The notes beneath the pieces are model-generated. The model did no database searches, was not told where the DNA came from, and was given only the letters and a program-made list of their open reading frames with translations. From assembly GCF_009870125.1 (NCBI RefSeq), contig NC_046680.1, forward strand, positions 15,395,501-15,459,500: a DNA stretch of 64,000 bases, in the 5' to 3' direction. The position numbers were made by a program, and so were the translations under genes. Numbering within the stretch: position 1 is the first letter of the stretch; each line of letters starts with the position of its first letter. This DNA comes from Drosophila pseudoobscura (Eukaryota; Arthropoda; Insecta; Diptera; Drosophilidae). Of the stretch, positions 23,001 to 37,020 are shown in pieces.

Positions 23001-26000
23001 GAATATAATCAGAACACTCGTCCCACAGAGGCAGGAAGGCTCGAAATTCAGGCCAGTTCGTGGACACCTCATATTCAAAGATAGGGCTAAATAGATTCGA
23101 TAGGTGATGCCGACCAAGAGTAGCCTTTGCAGCCACAATTGCATCCTTCGATTATCTTTACTCTTTTAATTAACTAATCCTCTTGTCCCCCACTGTCACA
23201 GGAGCTCAGAGAGCTGTGTGTGTGTGTTTGTGTGCTCACCAGTTTGCCGCTGGCCAGGTCCGTGATGGCGATTGTGGCATCCTCGCTGCTGCTGATGATC
23301 AGCGTGTTATTGACCCCGGCCGCCACGCCCGTTATGGGGGCTGTGTGGGCGCTGAAAGGAGACAAGGCGACAGGAGACAGAAAGCGGGGGCAGATGGATA
23401 AATTGCGCCTGCAGAGATTTACAAATTACCCAGCGGGCAATGAAGGAGGGAGCACTCACTTGATGTGCGCCCGACGGTCGCGCTGCGAGACGTGCCAGAC
23501 GAGCACGCTGGTGTCCTCGGAGCCGGTGAGGAGGAGCTCCGGCTCGCTGGTCGGAGCCACCAGCAGGCACGTGACTGCCGCAGTGTGTCCTAGAGGGGCG
23601 TTATCGCAAATGGAGTCGCATGATTAGCTCGCCTAATGGCAGGACATTAGGCACTTGAGACTCACCCTTGAAGATGTGTTCCAGCGAGTTGCTCATGATG
23701 TGCCACTGCTGCACCTCGCCCGAGCTGGTGGCCAGGATGAGGTGCTGCCTCGAGGGCGCCAGGCAGACGGCTCGGATGACGCCCGTGCCCGACACCGTCA
23801 TGGTGCGGATCTGCGAGGGCAGCGGTGCCGGCAGCCATCCCGTGAGCGGCACCAGCAGCGGCACGGCGTAGCCATCGCACCAGGCCGTCGCCGAGCGCAC
23901 CGTCATGCTGAGCAGCGAGTTGTCGTCGTCGTCGTGCTCGCTGATCGGACGCAGCCAGGAGATCAGCTGGGAGCCCAGCTGCATGGGGTCGCGCGTGAGC
24001 ACGTCGCTGGACTTGCGGATCGTGTAGTAGATCAGCTCGATGTCCCTGTCGAGGATATAGCAGCGGACGTGCTCGATCAGGCAGCGCAAATAGCTGATCG
24101 ACACAGTTTGTACCTGGATCGGGGTGGGGAAAGAGCGAATTAGTTTATTCCACGAAACCTTTCATACTGAAATACTATATATAATTAATGGGAGCAGCAG
24201 GATTATATATTCCATCTATGTATTTGTATATCAGCTCGATTCTGGCATTGATTTTGCGTTAATTTAAATTGAGTTCAACAGGGAAGACCCTGGCCATATG
24301 TAGAGCCAAGGAGCCAAGGAGCGTGGCAAAGATGCGGAAATTCGATTAAATCTCGTCTCTTGAAGGACTGCAACTAATTAAAGTTTGTGCGGCTCTTATC
24401 GAGCCTCCGTTCTGTTCTTGAACTGAATGCAACTGACAACAAACAAAAGAGTTAATTTAATTAAATGTCCAAGTTGCTTGACGCTCGTTACTTTACTCTC
24501 TGGCTTTTTGTTCCTTCTTTGCCCTATCGCAGGGTATGTCCGGCTATAGAAAGTATACAAAGGACTTGGCACAGAAGTAGAGTACTTTGGGTCTGTAACC
24601 TTTATTTCTCTTTCATCTGAATCGTTAGGCAGACTTGCTGTGGATGGGATTCTGTCATCGGTTCTCATTATTTATGGGAAAATTGGTTCATTTTATTATT
24701 TTTTGTCAGTTTGTTTGTTGTTGACGGTGAGAAATCATCATGAAATGCATATTGCAGGGACTTTAAGCAACACAAAAAACAACGTTAATTCGATTGGCTC
24801 ACACACACACGCACACACACACACACGCACAGAGTCGCGTAATTTGGATGCAATGCCTCGCAGATCCGAATGAGTTTGTCGGACTGAATAAATGAGTGGC
24901 TGCATAAATGAATAAGCCGAAACGAAATGAAATCCGAGGAGGACAAACTTTCCCCGCTGTGGCCTCCGCCGCACAGGAAATGGGGCAAGCAGACGGTGAA
25001 GAGCGGAGACAGCTGTACGGGGGACTTAGTTGGATTAAACATTCACGGAATGGGCCCAATGGGCGCCTGAAACTAGCTGTCGGAGCAGACAAATTTAATA
25101 AATTACCCGTTTCAGAGTGGTTATCCCTGTTGGCCCCAAACAGAGCACCATTTCAGCACCAGCTGAGCCGAATATAGAGCAGGCCATTTAAAGCCACTCC
25201 AGCACTAATTGAGAAATAGTAGCTCGAAAATTGCTCGAAAGGACCTTTTTACAGAACTATGGGTAGACTCGTATGTATGAATGATGCTCCTACTTTGTTC
25301 TTATTTGCATTGCTCTCCGTCCGAGTGAACAAAGAGTGCACTCTGTCCAGTTTTCAAATCGAATTTGATTGCCACAATAGGCAGGCAATTATGTGGAGCA
25401 GCTGCCAGCAAAACAGAGAGTTGATTGCATTTCCAATCGGTTTCCCCAGACACTAATTGGGGAAATGGGGAATTGGGGGAGGGACGGAAACAGTGCCACG
25501 AGCTTACCGCCGCCAGCAGGAAATCAAAGTTGCAGACTGCGATTTGCTTGAAGCGTGTCGTGTCGTCGGAGCGCATCAGGTGGTGCCAGCTCTCCTCCAC
25601 GTGCCGCATGCTGTAGCTGACGTCGGCGGCGATGGGGTTGTAGAAGGTGGAGGTGTCGTCGTTGTGGTGGGTGGAGGAGGACTTGCGGCCAGCGGAGACG
25701 TTGTCCTTCTCGCGCTCCCTGTCCTTGTGCGGCAGGTCGCAGACTGTCCTGAGCGTGTCCTTGAGGCTGATCACGGACTTGTTCTCGCTCTGGGTGGACT
25801 CGTTCTCCAGCGTGCTCTCGTCCTCGTCCTGCGGGAAGAACAGGTTGGCCAGCTCCATGTGCAGGTTGCGCGTCCTCTGACCGCCCATGTACCGTCGCTT
25901 GGCCACCACGGCGCAGTAGTTGTGGCGCCACTGGATGAGCACCTTGCCGGACATGATCTTGTCGTGCAGCAGCAGGAGCTTGTCTGCAAGAAGAGAAGCC

Positions 26001-29000
26001 CGGGAGCCATTGGCCATTGAGCCCCCACAGCGATGATGATGACTACTCACCCATTTCTCTGTGGATCTTCTTGAAGGTGGCGAAGCTAAAGTGTCCGCTT
26101 CTGGTGTCGATCAGGGACTCGGGATCGTCGGTGGGCATGAGCAGCTCCAGGAGCTCCGTCTCGCTCAGCCCGTACTCGGAGCAGGTGATGTAGGCGGCCA
26201 GGCTGCCCACCGCCTGCCTGCCGTAGTGGCGCTCCAGGCCGTCGAACTGCTGCTCCACGTACAGGACGAAGCTGACGTCCGAGACGCACTGCGGAGGTCG
26301 CCGCAGCTCCGTGGCGTACTCGCCCAGGTTGAGGTCGAACTGGTACTCCGCCGACTTGAAGCGGTCCCGCTGCATGGGCGTGAACTTGAGCTGCTCGACG
26401 GGGGTGGTGGAGCTGCAGATGATCTGCACGTTCCAGGGCAGCGAGGTGGGCAGCCAGGAGAGGGCGGTCACGATGTCGCAGTCCAGGGGGTTCAGCAGGT
26501 GCAGGTCGTCGATGAACAGGAACAGCACGTCGTTGCTCATGTCCTCGACGCGCCGCAGCAGGTTCTGGAACCAGGTGCTGATGTACAGCGGATCGAAGGA
26601 GGCGTCCTTGGGTAGGTAGCCCTCGGGGATGTTGAAGATGATCGATATCTGCTGGCAGATCACGCGCAGCAGCTCCAGGTTGTAGGCCGAGCGCGGCGTG
26701 GCCTTGGCGAAGCGGATCACGCGGTGGACCTTCGTCGAGACGAACCAGCTGGCCACCTGCCCGTACAGGGTGCTGATCAGGGCGCTCTTGCCGCTGCCAT
26801 CCGAGCCGCAAATGAAGTACGGCGCATGCCGGCTGCCGTTCCTGAAGTTCGCCATCAGGTTCTGGCGCAGCTGCGGTGGCACCCGCGACTCGATGAGGGC
26901 CGCCCCCTCCACATGATCGCGCAGGATGCGCAGGTGAGTGGCGTGCTCGTGAAAGATTTCCTGCAACCGAAAAAACAGTGCGTTTCACTCATGTAGGGCT
27001 CATGTAGGGCTCATGTAGGGGCTTTCGAGCCCCCCAAAGATGGTGATTACGAATTTCACCTGGAACATCGAATGAATGCAATTGACAAACAGACGAGGTC
27101 CTCGTAGTTTTGACAGATTGCAATTTCGGATTACATGCGCAATCCGATGCGCCCCCACACATGCAAATAATTTGCATAGATATTTATTTTATAGCCTTTG
27201 AGCTGGCTCCGTCACTGGTCGGGCCAGTAATTGGATGTGCCAGCCATATGGCCACACAGCCCAACAGCCCCACAGCCTCCTAGTAAAAACAGCCCACCCA
27301 CATCCTTCCTGCCACCGCTCGAACTCCTCTCGGGCCAAATGCTCTCCGGGACCCCTCAGTGCCCATTCATTACTTACCGCCGACGCACACACGACTCGCT
27401 TACATAGATACAGATACATATACATATGTTTATGCCAGGGTATCATCCGCTTCCGGTTGGCCTGTCGAAGAGCAGAACACCTCGCCACATCATCAACGTC
27501 GTCGTCGTCGTCGTCGTCGTAGTCGTCATCTCCATAAGTCTGAATGTGAGTGGCATTCAGCGCGCTTGCCTCGTAACTTTGTTTACCTGCCACCGCTGTG
27601 CCACCTGCTGAGTGGAATGGAATGGAATGGACTGGAGCGGGGTGGAGTGGCGGAAGGTCCTCAGCTTGTCTGGCCGTGGCATGTGTACCACTAACAAGTA
27701 GTCACCGTGTCCTTGCCTGCTCCGGATCATATTCCTGCTCCGGCTCAGCCTCAGTCTCCGGCTCAAGTCCCCGTTGATTGTAAGCAGCTATTGCCTGGCA
27801 AATCTCATTTGACAGCTTCTGTGTAATGCATTTCTCGAGGGTTGGGCAACTAAATCAATATTGCCAGGAGCTGTCAGAGAAAACAGAGAGGACAGAAAGG
27901 ACCCAGCCCGACCCCGGCTGGCCCGCCTCTTCTCTATCCATCGCTCTTTAAGGTGGCTGCTTAATTAGTTGGCATTTGACTTGCTTTAATTTCATTTCGC
28001 TCGAGTGCCAAAGGTCGCCACACAAGAGTTGCTCACACAACGTGCCGCAGCAGCCGCAGGTGCAGTCGGACGGGAGGAGGAGGGGGCAACACTTTGCATA
28101 TTTCTTGGTTGCGGCTACAAATGCCACAACATTTTGTCAGAGTGGGTGGGACGAGGGATATGCGTTTGCCACTGCCACTGTCGCAGCCACACTCTTATCC
28201 AAGCCGGGGGGTCGGGGGTCGGGGGCTCCGGGACTGAGTGCAGTTCATGTTGCTGCACCGTTAAGTGCAAACAAGGGGACGACCTGGGCGTTGCTACATT
28301 GTGCCCAAGTGTAAGTGTGTTAATATGTCAGAGAGCTGGTGCGAAGGGGGCGGGCGAAAGGCCAGGCCACGTCCGCTAATGGCCCGGACCGGTTCAGGGT
28401 GCGCGTCGTCCTTCGGATGCGACCGAGCTAAAATGTTAAATGCTTTCAACAAAAGCCATCCAGCAGAGTGGGCCAGGACGCAATGGACGCCTTATGCAAT
28501 GAGAACCGCAACTGGAACGGAAAGCGGAGCTGAAACCTTGAGCCAACATATTTCGCCTGCTCCCTGCCACTGGGGCAACTCAATCGCAATGGGTTTTCAT
28601 TGCAGGAAATCTCTTTTAAACCCAATTTCGACAACTGTCATATGCAAAGCCACAAGCACAGATGCTTGAAGGATGCTCGAAGGATGCTCGAAGGATGCTC
28701 GTGGGATACTCCTGCACACGTGCAGTGCAATTGAATTTCGCTCGAAATTGCAATCGCCGAACGTTTTCGATACGTTTCAGGTTTCAGATTTACCGGATAT
28801 CGGAGCGGAGGTGGATGCGGAGGCGGAGGGTATCTGTAACCAGATTTAATATGCAATTTTTCGAGAGCAGAAATCCGGAATCCAGAAATATAACGCCACT
28901 GCCACTGAAGTGGAAACCACTTCAGTTCAGTGCAGGCCATCCATTTATTTGATTTCAGTTGGTCCGGGATGTATAGAAAAGATGAGAATAAAAGGTCAGT

Positions 29001-30593
29001 TTGATTTCCTGCGCAAAACCAGAGCCAGAAACCATCCAATTTCCTATAGGAAAAGATATTGTTCTCCAGAAGAGCGCATAGGTATCCTTATCCGTATGAA
29101 CATGCTAAGACGTCTTTCACTTTCTAATTCTAGGAAATGGATTCATCTGCAGGCAGTCTACACAAAGACACGCACTCATCATAGGCTCGTCACCAACAGG
29201 CTGTGAAAACTAGGGACTGGATAACGCAGACTCTCTTCTGAGAGCCTCCACAGGTATGTATGTTTGTTGTTGATTAAATAAGCGTGCCGAAGAGTGGAAG
29301 AGTGTCTATGGTGGAGCCATTGGCTCGTCCTTTCGACCTACCTGAACAGTCTTTTTCCTCCCCTTGATTACATCGGGATCATTGGTGATGTGCGCCTCGA
29401 TTAGCAGACGCAGCTTGTCGGTGACTTTGTTCTTGAATTTGCTGAGATAGGACTCGTGGTCCTCGTTGTCCGGGTCGATCATTTCGCACGAGGCACTGCC
29501 TGGCACCCTGTTCGGTGAGAATAACCAGAATGAGACAGCCATTCGCACAGTCGACTGGGCAGAGACTTACACTAGGGTTGTGTGATTGTCCGTGGAGAGG
29601 TTCATGGTGAGCTCGTCCTTGATCTTCCGAAGCCGCTCATTGGCCTCCACATCCCGCTTGCTGCACTGGGCGGCCCGTTCCCGAAACACGGCGAGGATCT
29701 TCTCGCTGGAGAGGGCTGCAAAGAGAGCGGGCTAGTGCTAGGTGAAGGGCTACAATACAGCAGGTCCTGCAGTGCTCACCCATGGCCTGCTCCACTTCGC
29801 GTTCGATCTGCGTGCGCCTCAGCTGCTGCACCCGCTTCAGGAAGTCTGCAGATCGCGCCGAGGCACCTGGTCCTTGGACAAAGCCTTGCAGCGCCTGCTC
29901 CAGCATCTTTTGCATCTGCTGGGACTCGCTGAGCCACTCGTCCATGGGCAGTACTCTGAAGGGGGAAACCAGACAGATGGACAGATGGAAAGAGGGCCAT
30001 CAGCTGTGGGATCGCAGTGCACTCACCGATAGTCCTGCTTCAGCTGACGCTGCACCTTGGATGGATCCATCTCGTACCACCTGGCTAGAAGAGCCTCCTG
30101 GTCGGCCGTTGTCTGAGGGTCGGCCAGCACCGCGGCATAGATGTCCTCATCCAGGCGCGTGGGCAGCGGCAGGCGTCCGAGGCCGTCGCCGATGAGCGCC
30201 AGAAAGAAGACGCTCTTCGTGTGGGCATGACAGGTGTCGATCTCGTGCAGGTAGTCCTGCAGCAGATAGGGATCCCGCTCCAGCTGGTTCACCTCCAGCG
30301 CCCCAGTGCCGAAGTGCATGTCCACGAACTCCAACTGCGTGAGGGCCAGCGGGTCAATGGGTCAGCGAGTCAACGAGTTCACTAAACGTAGGACTTACCT
30401 CGATTTGGCGGTCGTCGTAGAGGCCCTGCAGCTCGGGGCCCACCAGCTCGAGGAGCATGCGGCGCTCCTGGTTGAACTCCTGCTTCTGGCTGGCGACATA
30501 GATCTTGATGAGCAGCGGCTTGGGCAGGCGGGTCTGCTTGGAGGTCACCCCCTTCAGTGCGTTCAGCACACTCTCGTCGATGGGCGCGGCCAT
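17027..30593 (-). CDS. NWD1/NWD2-like NACHT and WD-repeat protein
   Basis: Sixteen exons on the complement, in order: 30399-30593, 30027-30334, 29780-29955, 29571-29715, 29342-29507, 26051-26960, 25508-25983, 23666-24113, 23460-23589, 23240-23351, 21677-21859, 19914-20009, 18763-19846, 18457-18699, 18078-18394 and 17027-17827. They total 5790 nt with every phase matching, giving 1929 residues. Residues 30-80 resemble the DUF4062 start of NWD/TEP1 proteins (IYVASQKQEFNQERRMLLE, then FVDMHFG). A NACHT-type NTPase follows: Walker A GSDGSGKS at 382-389 and Walker B VLFLFIDD ending at 482. From about 900 to 1530 I count some 14 WD repeats (GSEDTSVLVW, SGSHDRTICVW, GSDDRLVQVW, SGSDDKTLIVW), enough for two seven-bladed propellers. 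The tail is Ser/Pro/Arg-rich. This is the layout of signal-transducing STAND ATPases; the fly function is unknown to me. The donor of exon 14 (GTCTGC) is weak. Confidence 0.88.
21101..21150. repeat. CATCCG-type hexamer repeat
   Basis: Imperfect tandem array of CATCCG/CATCTA/CATCCA units in an intron of the NWD-type gene. Confidence 0.75.
24800..24831. repeat. (CA)n microsatellite
   Basis: CA dinucleotide run with two CG interruptions, in an intron of the NWD-type gene. Confidence 0.85.
26988..27020. repeat. 11-bp tandem repeat near a splice acceptor
   Basis: Three perfect copies of CTCATGTAGGG lie in the intron about 28 nt before the exon ending at 26960 in gene sense. Confidence 0.85.
27497..27527. 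repeat. (GTC)n microsatellite
   Basis: About ten GTC units with one AGT change, in an intron of the NWD-type gene. It would read as poly-Asp or poly-Val in chance frames, but no splice context supports coding. Confidence 0.8.
28673..28708. repeat. 11-bp tandem repeat AAGGATGCTCG
   Basis: Three consecutive copies in the long intron between exons 5 and 6 of the NWD-type gene. Confidence 0.8.
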
Positions 30594-31367
30594 TTTCGGC
30601 AAAAGTCTTGTTTGTTTTTTGTTCGCTTGTGATTGTACGGGTCTAGGCGTGCGTGTGTTCTTGACTTGGTTTACTTGACTTGGTCAAAATCAGGCAGCAT
30701 CGTGGCTCCCGTCGCAATTCGAAACAGCCCTCGAAGGCCTTGGCACATGTTCGACCTCAGCTTCAGCCTCGAATGTACTTCTGTTCTATGTGAGTATGCC
30801 AATGCGAATTTGCCCGCTTGGACCCCGACGGGTCGTCGTGGGCATAGCGTGCCAAAAGTTTATCCTTTCGATTCAGCTGCAAATACAAATTGAAAAGAGC
30901 AGAAATTGTATTTATGGTCTTTTGCGGAGGGGAAACTTTTTGAATAACCCCAAAAACATAATAAAAAAAGACCGCCCGAGACAGCAAAAAAGTTTCTTGC
31001 GTCCCCCCCCATAATCAGAGATACATCCTACACCCTTCACTGCATCCGCAGGACCCAGGGGGCGCACGAGTTGGCCCAGTCAGCAAGTGTTAACATTTGA
31101 CTGGGTTTTCGATTGAAACATTTGGTCAAATCGCTTGGAATGGCACGAGCACGAGGCAGCATTCCACACGGCACACATTCTACGTTTCATTCGAATCATT
31201 CGAAGGCCCCCACCGCATAGCAAACGCGGGAGTGTGCCCCTCAAGATGTATGCACATGGGGGGTTCCAGGAGAAATTACTTATCAAAATAACGGACAAAG
31301 CAGTTTAAAGTAGATAAACTCTGCTTTAAGACAAACACACATAAAAGTGTCCAGTGGGGCATAGCCC

Positions 31368-31410
31368 TGTCCTGGTTCTGGTCTTGGTCCTGGTCCTGGT
31401 CCTGGTCCCG
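31368..31410. repeat. TCCTGG-type hexamer repeat
   Basis: Seven or so imperfect units of GGTCCT/GGTTCT/GGTCTT. Confidence 0.75.
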
Positions 31411-33218
31411 GCACTAATGAAGCCCCCACGCCACCCCGCCTGTCGCTTGTCTGCTTTTGCCCGCCAAACAAAATCGATGGCAATTAATTCCGCTTCAATG
31501 AGTTGGCTAAATTGCTCGTTAGACAAACGGCTGCGGACCTGCGAGGGCAGGACGTACGAGTAGTCCTCTGCGTTTCCTTTCCTCCAGCAGGCCAGTCCAG
31601 TCCAGTCCAACCCAAAGCCAAGCGCTGAAAGGTGGTGCCGTGAGTGTCACTTTCAATCGGGCTCCACCCTCGTGGCTCCCTAAACGTTTGATTTCAGACA
31701 ATTTCAGCTTAATAAGCGCCTTGACAGCCCTACCATCAAAACGGTATATATATTTCCTGGATAGCCATTAGGCCTGGTCCAAGATCCGATCGTAGGTACT
31801 ACCCCCCGACAATCGCCACCTCTCCTTCTGCCTCCGACAGGACTTTGATGGGCACTCGAGATTCTCGAGCACCGCGTGTAAATGCCTCACTTTGCCGAAT
31901 GCCTAATAGCTTCTCTAATCCGATATACGTTCGAGTGGGCCGCCTTCGAGGAGAGAATTTAGGTGTTCGGGCACTGATCGTTATTGCCGATTAACCCCAT
32001 TATTAGTCAATTTCCGACATTTCGGAGGAGCGTTTCGTCAAAACTGTCAACCGACTAAATGTCCTCCGGCCTGGCGAGGGGTGGGGAGGGGGCAGTAGGT
32101 GGGAAATTAATAGCGCCATGCAAACACAAGGGCCTGCTCGGCTCCCATTACTCTTCCATTGGGCGGTTATCGGTGGGCCGTGCCTGGATGCGGGTTACGT
32201 TGGTCCTTGGGGGTTTCGAATGACTGCCATTAGGGAGCGTAGAGCTGTTCGGGTGTTGCTGTAGGTCAACTATTGTTGCATTGAATGGTACACTGGCATT
32301 GTACGCAAGCCCTCAATGGCATCCGTATCCTTTTTAAACAAAAAGAAGGGCAGGCGAGTGGGAGGATGCCGGAATGCCTGCAGTTGGATGCTCATAGAAG
32401 AAGAGCTTATGTGATTATTATTAAAATTCCCCTTTGACTCTGTACCAGAGAGGGAAAGTCGAATAAACCGAACGAAGCAGGAGGTGCTTACGAACCCCTT
32501 CACTCCCGCGTTGCCAGGGAAGCTACGATTGAGGACAGTGGAAGACGACTCCAGAGAAGAGAAAATATTCGAAACGATTCCACTTTGACTCTGCGAATGG
32601 TGGGAGCAGCAGCCAAATGGCTCTGGATGATGTTCCTAATCAAAGGAGTCACGATTGCTCCAATTTCCCATTTCACATCCTGGCGGATGGACGGCTATGG
32701 GATGGCCATCCGCCTTCCACCATCCGCAAGCTAAAATGAAAATAAAATATTGCTGCTGACTCGCTCGACGTAAATAAATAACTAAATAAATGATAATAGG
32801 CCAAAGGCCGCAACAGGCGGGACCCAAAACAGAACAGAAAACAGAATCGGGCCCCAGAAGCACGGCCAGACAGCAGGTGGCGGGTGGCGGGAGGCAGGAG
32901 GCAGGCAGGGCACAGCAGAAGCAGCGCAATCGAGCGATTCAGCCAATTCTCGGTGCCTTCTGCCCCAGAGCACCGTACCACACAGATCGAGGGCCAGGGC
33001 CGGAGCCGGAGTCGGAGCCAGACCCGGAGCCAGACCCGGAGCGTATGGGGAGCATTAATAATATATGCGATGGTGCAAGTGTGAGGCTCTGCATGTCATT
33101 GTGTGTGTGTGCCCTCTTCGCTGCTCATTTTTCGGATAAATATTTAAGGGAAGCCAGCCAGACAGAAACAAAATTAGAACAGTCGCATTTCATTCCCAAA
33201 AGCCACACACTCCCCTTT

Positions 33219-33249
33219 GCCCCTGCCCCTGCCCCTGCCCCTGCCCCTG
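33219..33249. repeat. CCCCTG hexamer repeat
   Basis: Five perfect tandem 6-bp units. Confidence 0.8.
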
Positions 33250-36200
33250 ACTGGCATTGGTAGTTATTCCATGCCTTTGTAGGCCTGAAACTTTCCTGTG
33301 TAGAAGGCTACGAGTCCTGAGCGTGATCAGAACAGGTACATACCGATCTACCTACAAAAAACGCACAATATAATCGGGGACGACCACGTACCGGATATCT
33401 TTTGGCTCCCCTTTGACCCTCCTCCGAGCAAACAAGAGGAAATGAATGCCTCTCTTTTTTTTTGAGGCGCAGCTGGAATGGAATGGCTCATGACTTTCAT
33501 TGAAATAAAAGTTTATGCCGCCATCAGGCCAGACGTGGCTGGGCCTCCTGCCTCCTGCCTCCACCCAGGCCCCTTGATAAATACAAAATGAGCCGCCATT
33601 TGCCGGAACCTGGCCCGCCCATTCTCACCCCCTAAATCTGTGCGGGACAATTGATTCCGCCCAGCTCCGCCCCGGTGTCCAGCCTCATCGCTGGTTCGGG
33701 TGCGTGCAAATTGAGCAATATGTATCGGGCTTTAACCGTAGCCACGGGCCCACCTCCACGGGCCAAACTTTCGTTCGATTTTGTTTCCTGCAATCAGGTA
33801 CGTGCCCGGGCGCTCAAAGCTGGCCAGGGGTCAAGGGCTCTGATTTATGAACGAACCAAGCACCCAGCAAGCACTGCCAACTGCATTGGATAGAGTCAAT
33901 TTTGAGGTGCTGTAGGGCCTTCCACTCGATTCCCTGACCCGTGAACCAGTTGTGTTCCCCCTTGTGCTTCTTTCTTGAACTCCGCCCCCCCCCCCCCCTG
34001 CCTCTCTGGGCCACATCTCTGGTGCTTTCAATTTTCAGCAATGTTCGCATGACAATTTTGTGTGCTGCTTACCTGAAGGTCGTCGTCGTCGTCGCCGCAT
34101 TCCCTACACACAAAAGCAGCTGCTGCCAGTGCCACTCCCCCTTAAGCCTTAACATTTTATTTATGCAGAGGCGGGTGGGTGGAGGATGGAGGGAGAGCAG
34201 GACGAGAACGAGGGGCCGAAGAAATGCAAAAACAATTTCAAGTGTGTCTTTCTTTCTGGGCCCGCTTGTCGTCTATTCACTGCCTTTGTCTCTGTCTCTA
34301 CCTCCCCCGCCTGCTGCCCGTCCTGCTCTGGTTCGCACTCTCATTTTGTTGGCGAAAGCAAATAAGCTTTCAGAGGCAGCTCACGAAATTCATGCCTGAA
34401 TACGCCCGTCCCAAAAGGCGGAGCGGCCCGAACATGGAGAACTTGGGCAAAAGCGGCATAAATCAAAAAAAACATATAGACAGCAGCAGCAGCAGAAGGC
34501 TTCAGCCTTTCCCTGAACAAACATGTGTCTGTATACATGTGTATTTAAACAGACACACACACACGCACACACACACTTACACACGAGCGCATTTCCGGTC
34601 GCTTGGCAAATTCGATTTCATGGCTTTGTCACGTAAAATGCTCCCCGAATTTCATGTCAATGAATCCGCTTTTTTACGTCTGTCTGCAAACTTATTGTAG
34701 ATTTAACATTTGGCTCAAATGGCTTTCTTCTCCCCCAGCCCACCATCCCTTTCTCTTTTCCCCACAGCGACAGAAGTTGGCCAAAAGAGAGTCAACAATT
34801 TTGATTCTAGTATTTGCACATTATTAGGGGGCCAGGAATGGAGGAGGCGAGGAGGAGAGGATTGTCAAGGCCTTTCCCAGCATTTTGTATTTAATTATTT
34901 AAGGATTTGCTTGCCGTCTTTTGCACAAAGCTGCTGCGGCAGGTGTGGCAAGACCCTCAAATATGATTAAATAATATTTGATTGGTGACTGGAAGAGGGT
35001 CCTATATGGCATGCGATTTGTCAATCGATACTGTTGTGTCGAATGGCCAAGAGTGAGGGCGTTTGATTGCCGCTTTCGAGCTAATGATGCGTGCGACTTG
35101 TATGAATTTGATTCCTGCACTTGAGCGAGTGCTCCAATTAAAGTCCAATGCGACCACAACGATGCGGGGGGGAGGGGCGGCTAATTGGAAATTGATTCCC
35201 AGAAGCAAAAGTTACCTTTTGTGTACTCCCCTTGGGCAATCCTGAAGTCGCAAGCAAGTCCTGCCAAGAACAGCACCCGCAGAGGGGCTCCTTGGAGGTA
35301 TATCAATTGCGGTTTACGAAGTTTTGAAACCTGCCAGCCCACTCGTGTGGTGCTGCTCGTACTCGTACTCGTATTGAGTGAATTTTGCTCTTTTTCATTT
35401 GCAAATGGAACATGAAAAGTTTTCGCAGGCTCCCCGGGAAATGTGCAGTTTGCTCGGGTGCCCGTAGCTGCCAGTTTTCTTTTTCATTTAAACTGTTTGT
35501 TTGTGCTGTCGAGTCGGTCGGGTGGTTCTTGTAGTGCTGTCTCTATAAAATATTAAACACCATCGCTAGCTAGCTGCGGAGACAGGGCATTGCATAGAGG
35601 AAATACCCTGTAAGCCTTATGCGATCGCAAATGTTGGCTTCTACCCCATGAAAGTTGATTACCTCCTTGGAGCAGGCCAGGGCTTTCATCCTCTTTGTTG
35701 TGGGTGGGGGCTGACGGGAGCTGCGGGGCAGGGATTTGCATGCATAGCAAAAAAGTTGACCTAAAAGTCAGACACAAGCCCGGGGCAAGGCAATTGCAAC
35801 GCGCCTCTGTTGCGGTCTAGCTGCTCTGCGGCAAATTGGTTTTACCGAAGGGCCCTGGCAAGGCTCGCAAGGCTCGCAGGACTCGCTTGTGTGGCTGCGT
35901 GTCGTTGCATGCGTTGAGCAGCACTGAGGGGGCTGCCATGGCTGTTGTGCGCCAAGTGCCAAAATTCATTAAACGGCCCTAAACAAGTGGTGCAGCACAG
36001 CAACCAGGACACGCCAACAGCACATGCCACATCCAACCCACCGTCCGCGCTGGAAAGTGGCATGCAACAGTTTTATTTATGACGTGTCTGCTTTTTACAA
36101 CTATGCTTTGTCCGGCACGAGGCACGGGGCTTGGAGTGGCTCTTCGACTTTCGTTATTTCCATTTGTGTGTGCCAAAATGGCCCCCAAGAATCCAGTATT

Positions 36201-36996
36201 CCATGTAATCCAGCAGCTGCCACTTCCTGAATGACTACCTCTGCCCGTGAATGATTCCTTGGTCTAGAGAGACCCACACCCAGATGTCTGTTTCGAGAGC
36301 TAAAAAGTGAAAGAGAAATATCTTCAGATCGGGATGGCTCTGTCCAGCTCGTCTCTCACTCTCTTTCGAAGGTCTTACCATACTCATATGTATGGGCCTG
36401 GTTTATTTTGTTGTTATTTGTTTGTGTTTGCCTTGTTCCATCATTATTTGCTGCACACAAAACCACGCAATTACCGAGTTCTTGGGGCTTTCCATCTCAG
36501 CACTCTTTCCAGCACTCCGCAATACCAACAGATCTTTGATTCCTCCCTCTGTGATCCTCTCTGAGCGAGTCTTGCAAATCAACTCTCATCAGGGGTACAG
36601 CAAGTGAATGGGGAAATGGCAAGAGTAACGGCCAGCTACACTGAGAACATTTCATGCAGAGCATCCACAGGTCGTTGAGGCTTTTCCGGAGGTTTCATTG
36701 TTTACTTTGTCTGCACTCATTTCCAGCTGTGCCCAGCAGACATTGGACGGTGGCAAGCTTATTTCATATTTAATTAAAAGTGAGGCACACATACATAAAC
36801 ACATAAACACACAAGCTTGCATGTATAAACTGCGTGGGCGGGGGGCTGGGTTCTGTGGGGTGGGGTGGGGGGGCAGGCAGCGCATCGTCTGGCGAACGGT
36901 AATAACAAAAATAACAAAATTGTGTGCAAATATTTAAAATCTTTCGAATGCCGCATTAATGAGCTTTTATTCCGATGGCGATAAGAGCAGCACTCT

Positions 36997-37020
36997 GACA
37001 CACACACACACACACACATA
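36997..37020. repeat. (CA)n microsatellite
   Basis: About ten CA units, followed by three copies of an 11-bp unit of the type AGATAGCACAC. Confidence 0.8.

Noticed and set aside
26061-26988. Long open frames in other frames over the NACHT exon
   Set aside because: They are shadows of the P-loop exon. Composition is biased (Arg/Gly/His-rich) and there are no domain motifs.
27497-27600. Possible poly-Asp/poly-Val protein segment
   Set aside because: It is explained by a GTC microsatellite inside an intron, with no splice sites of fitting phase.
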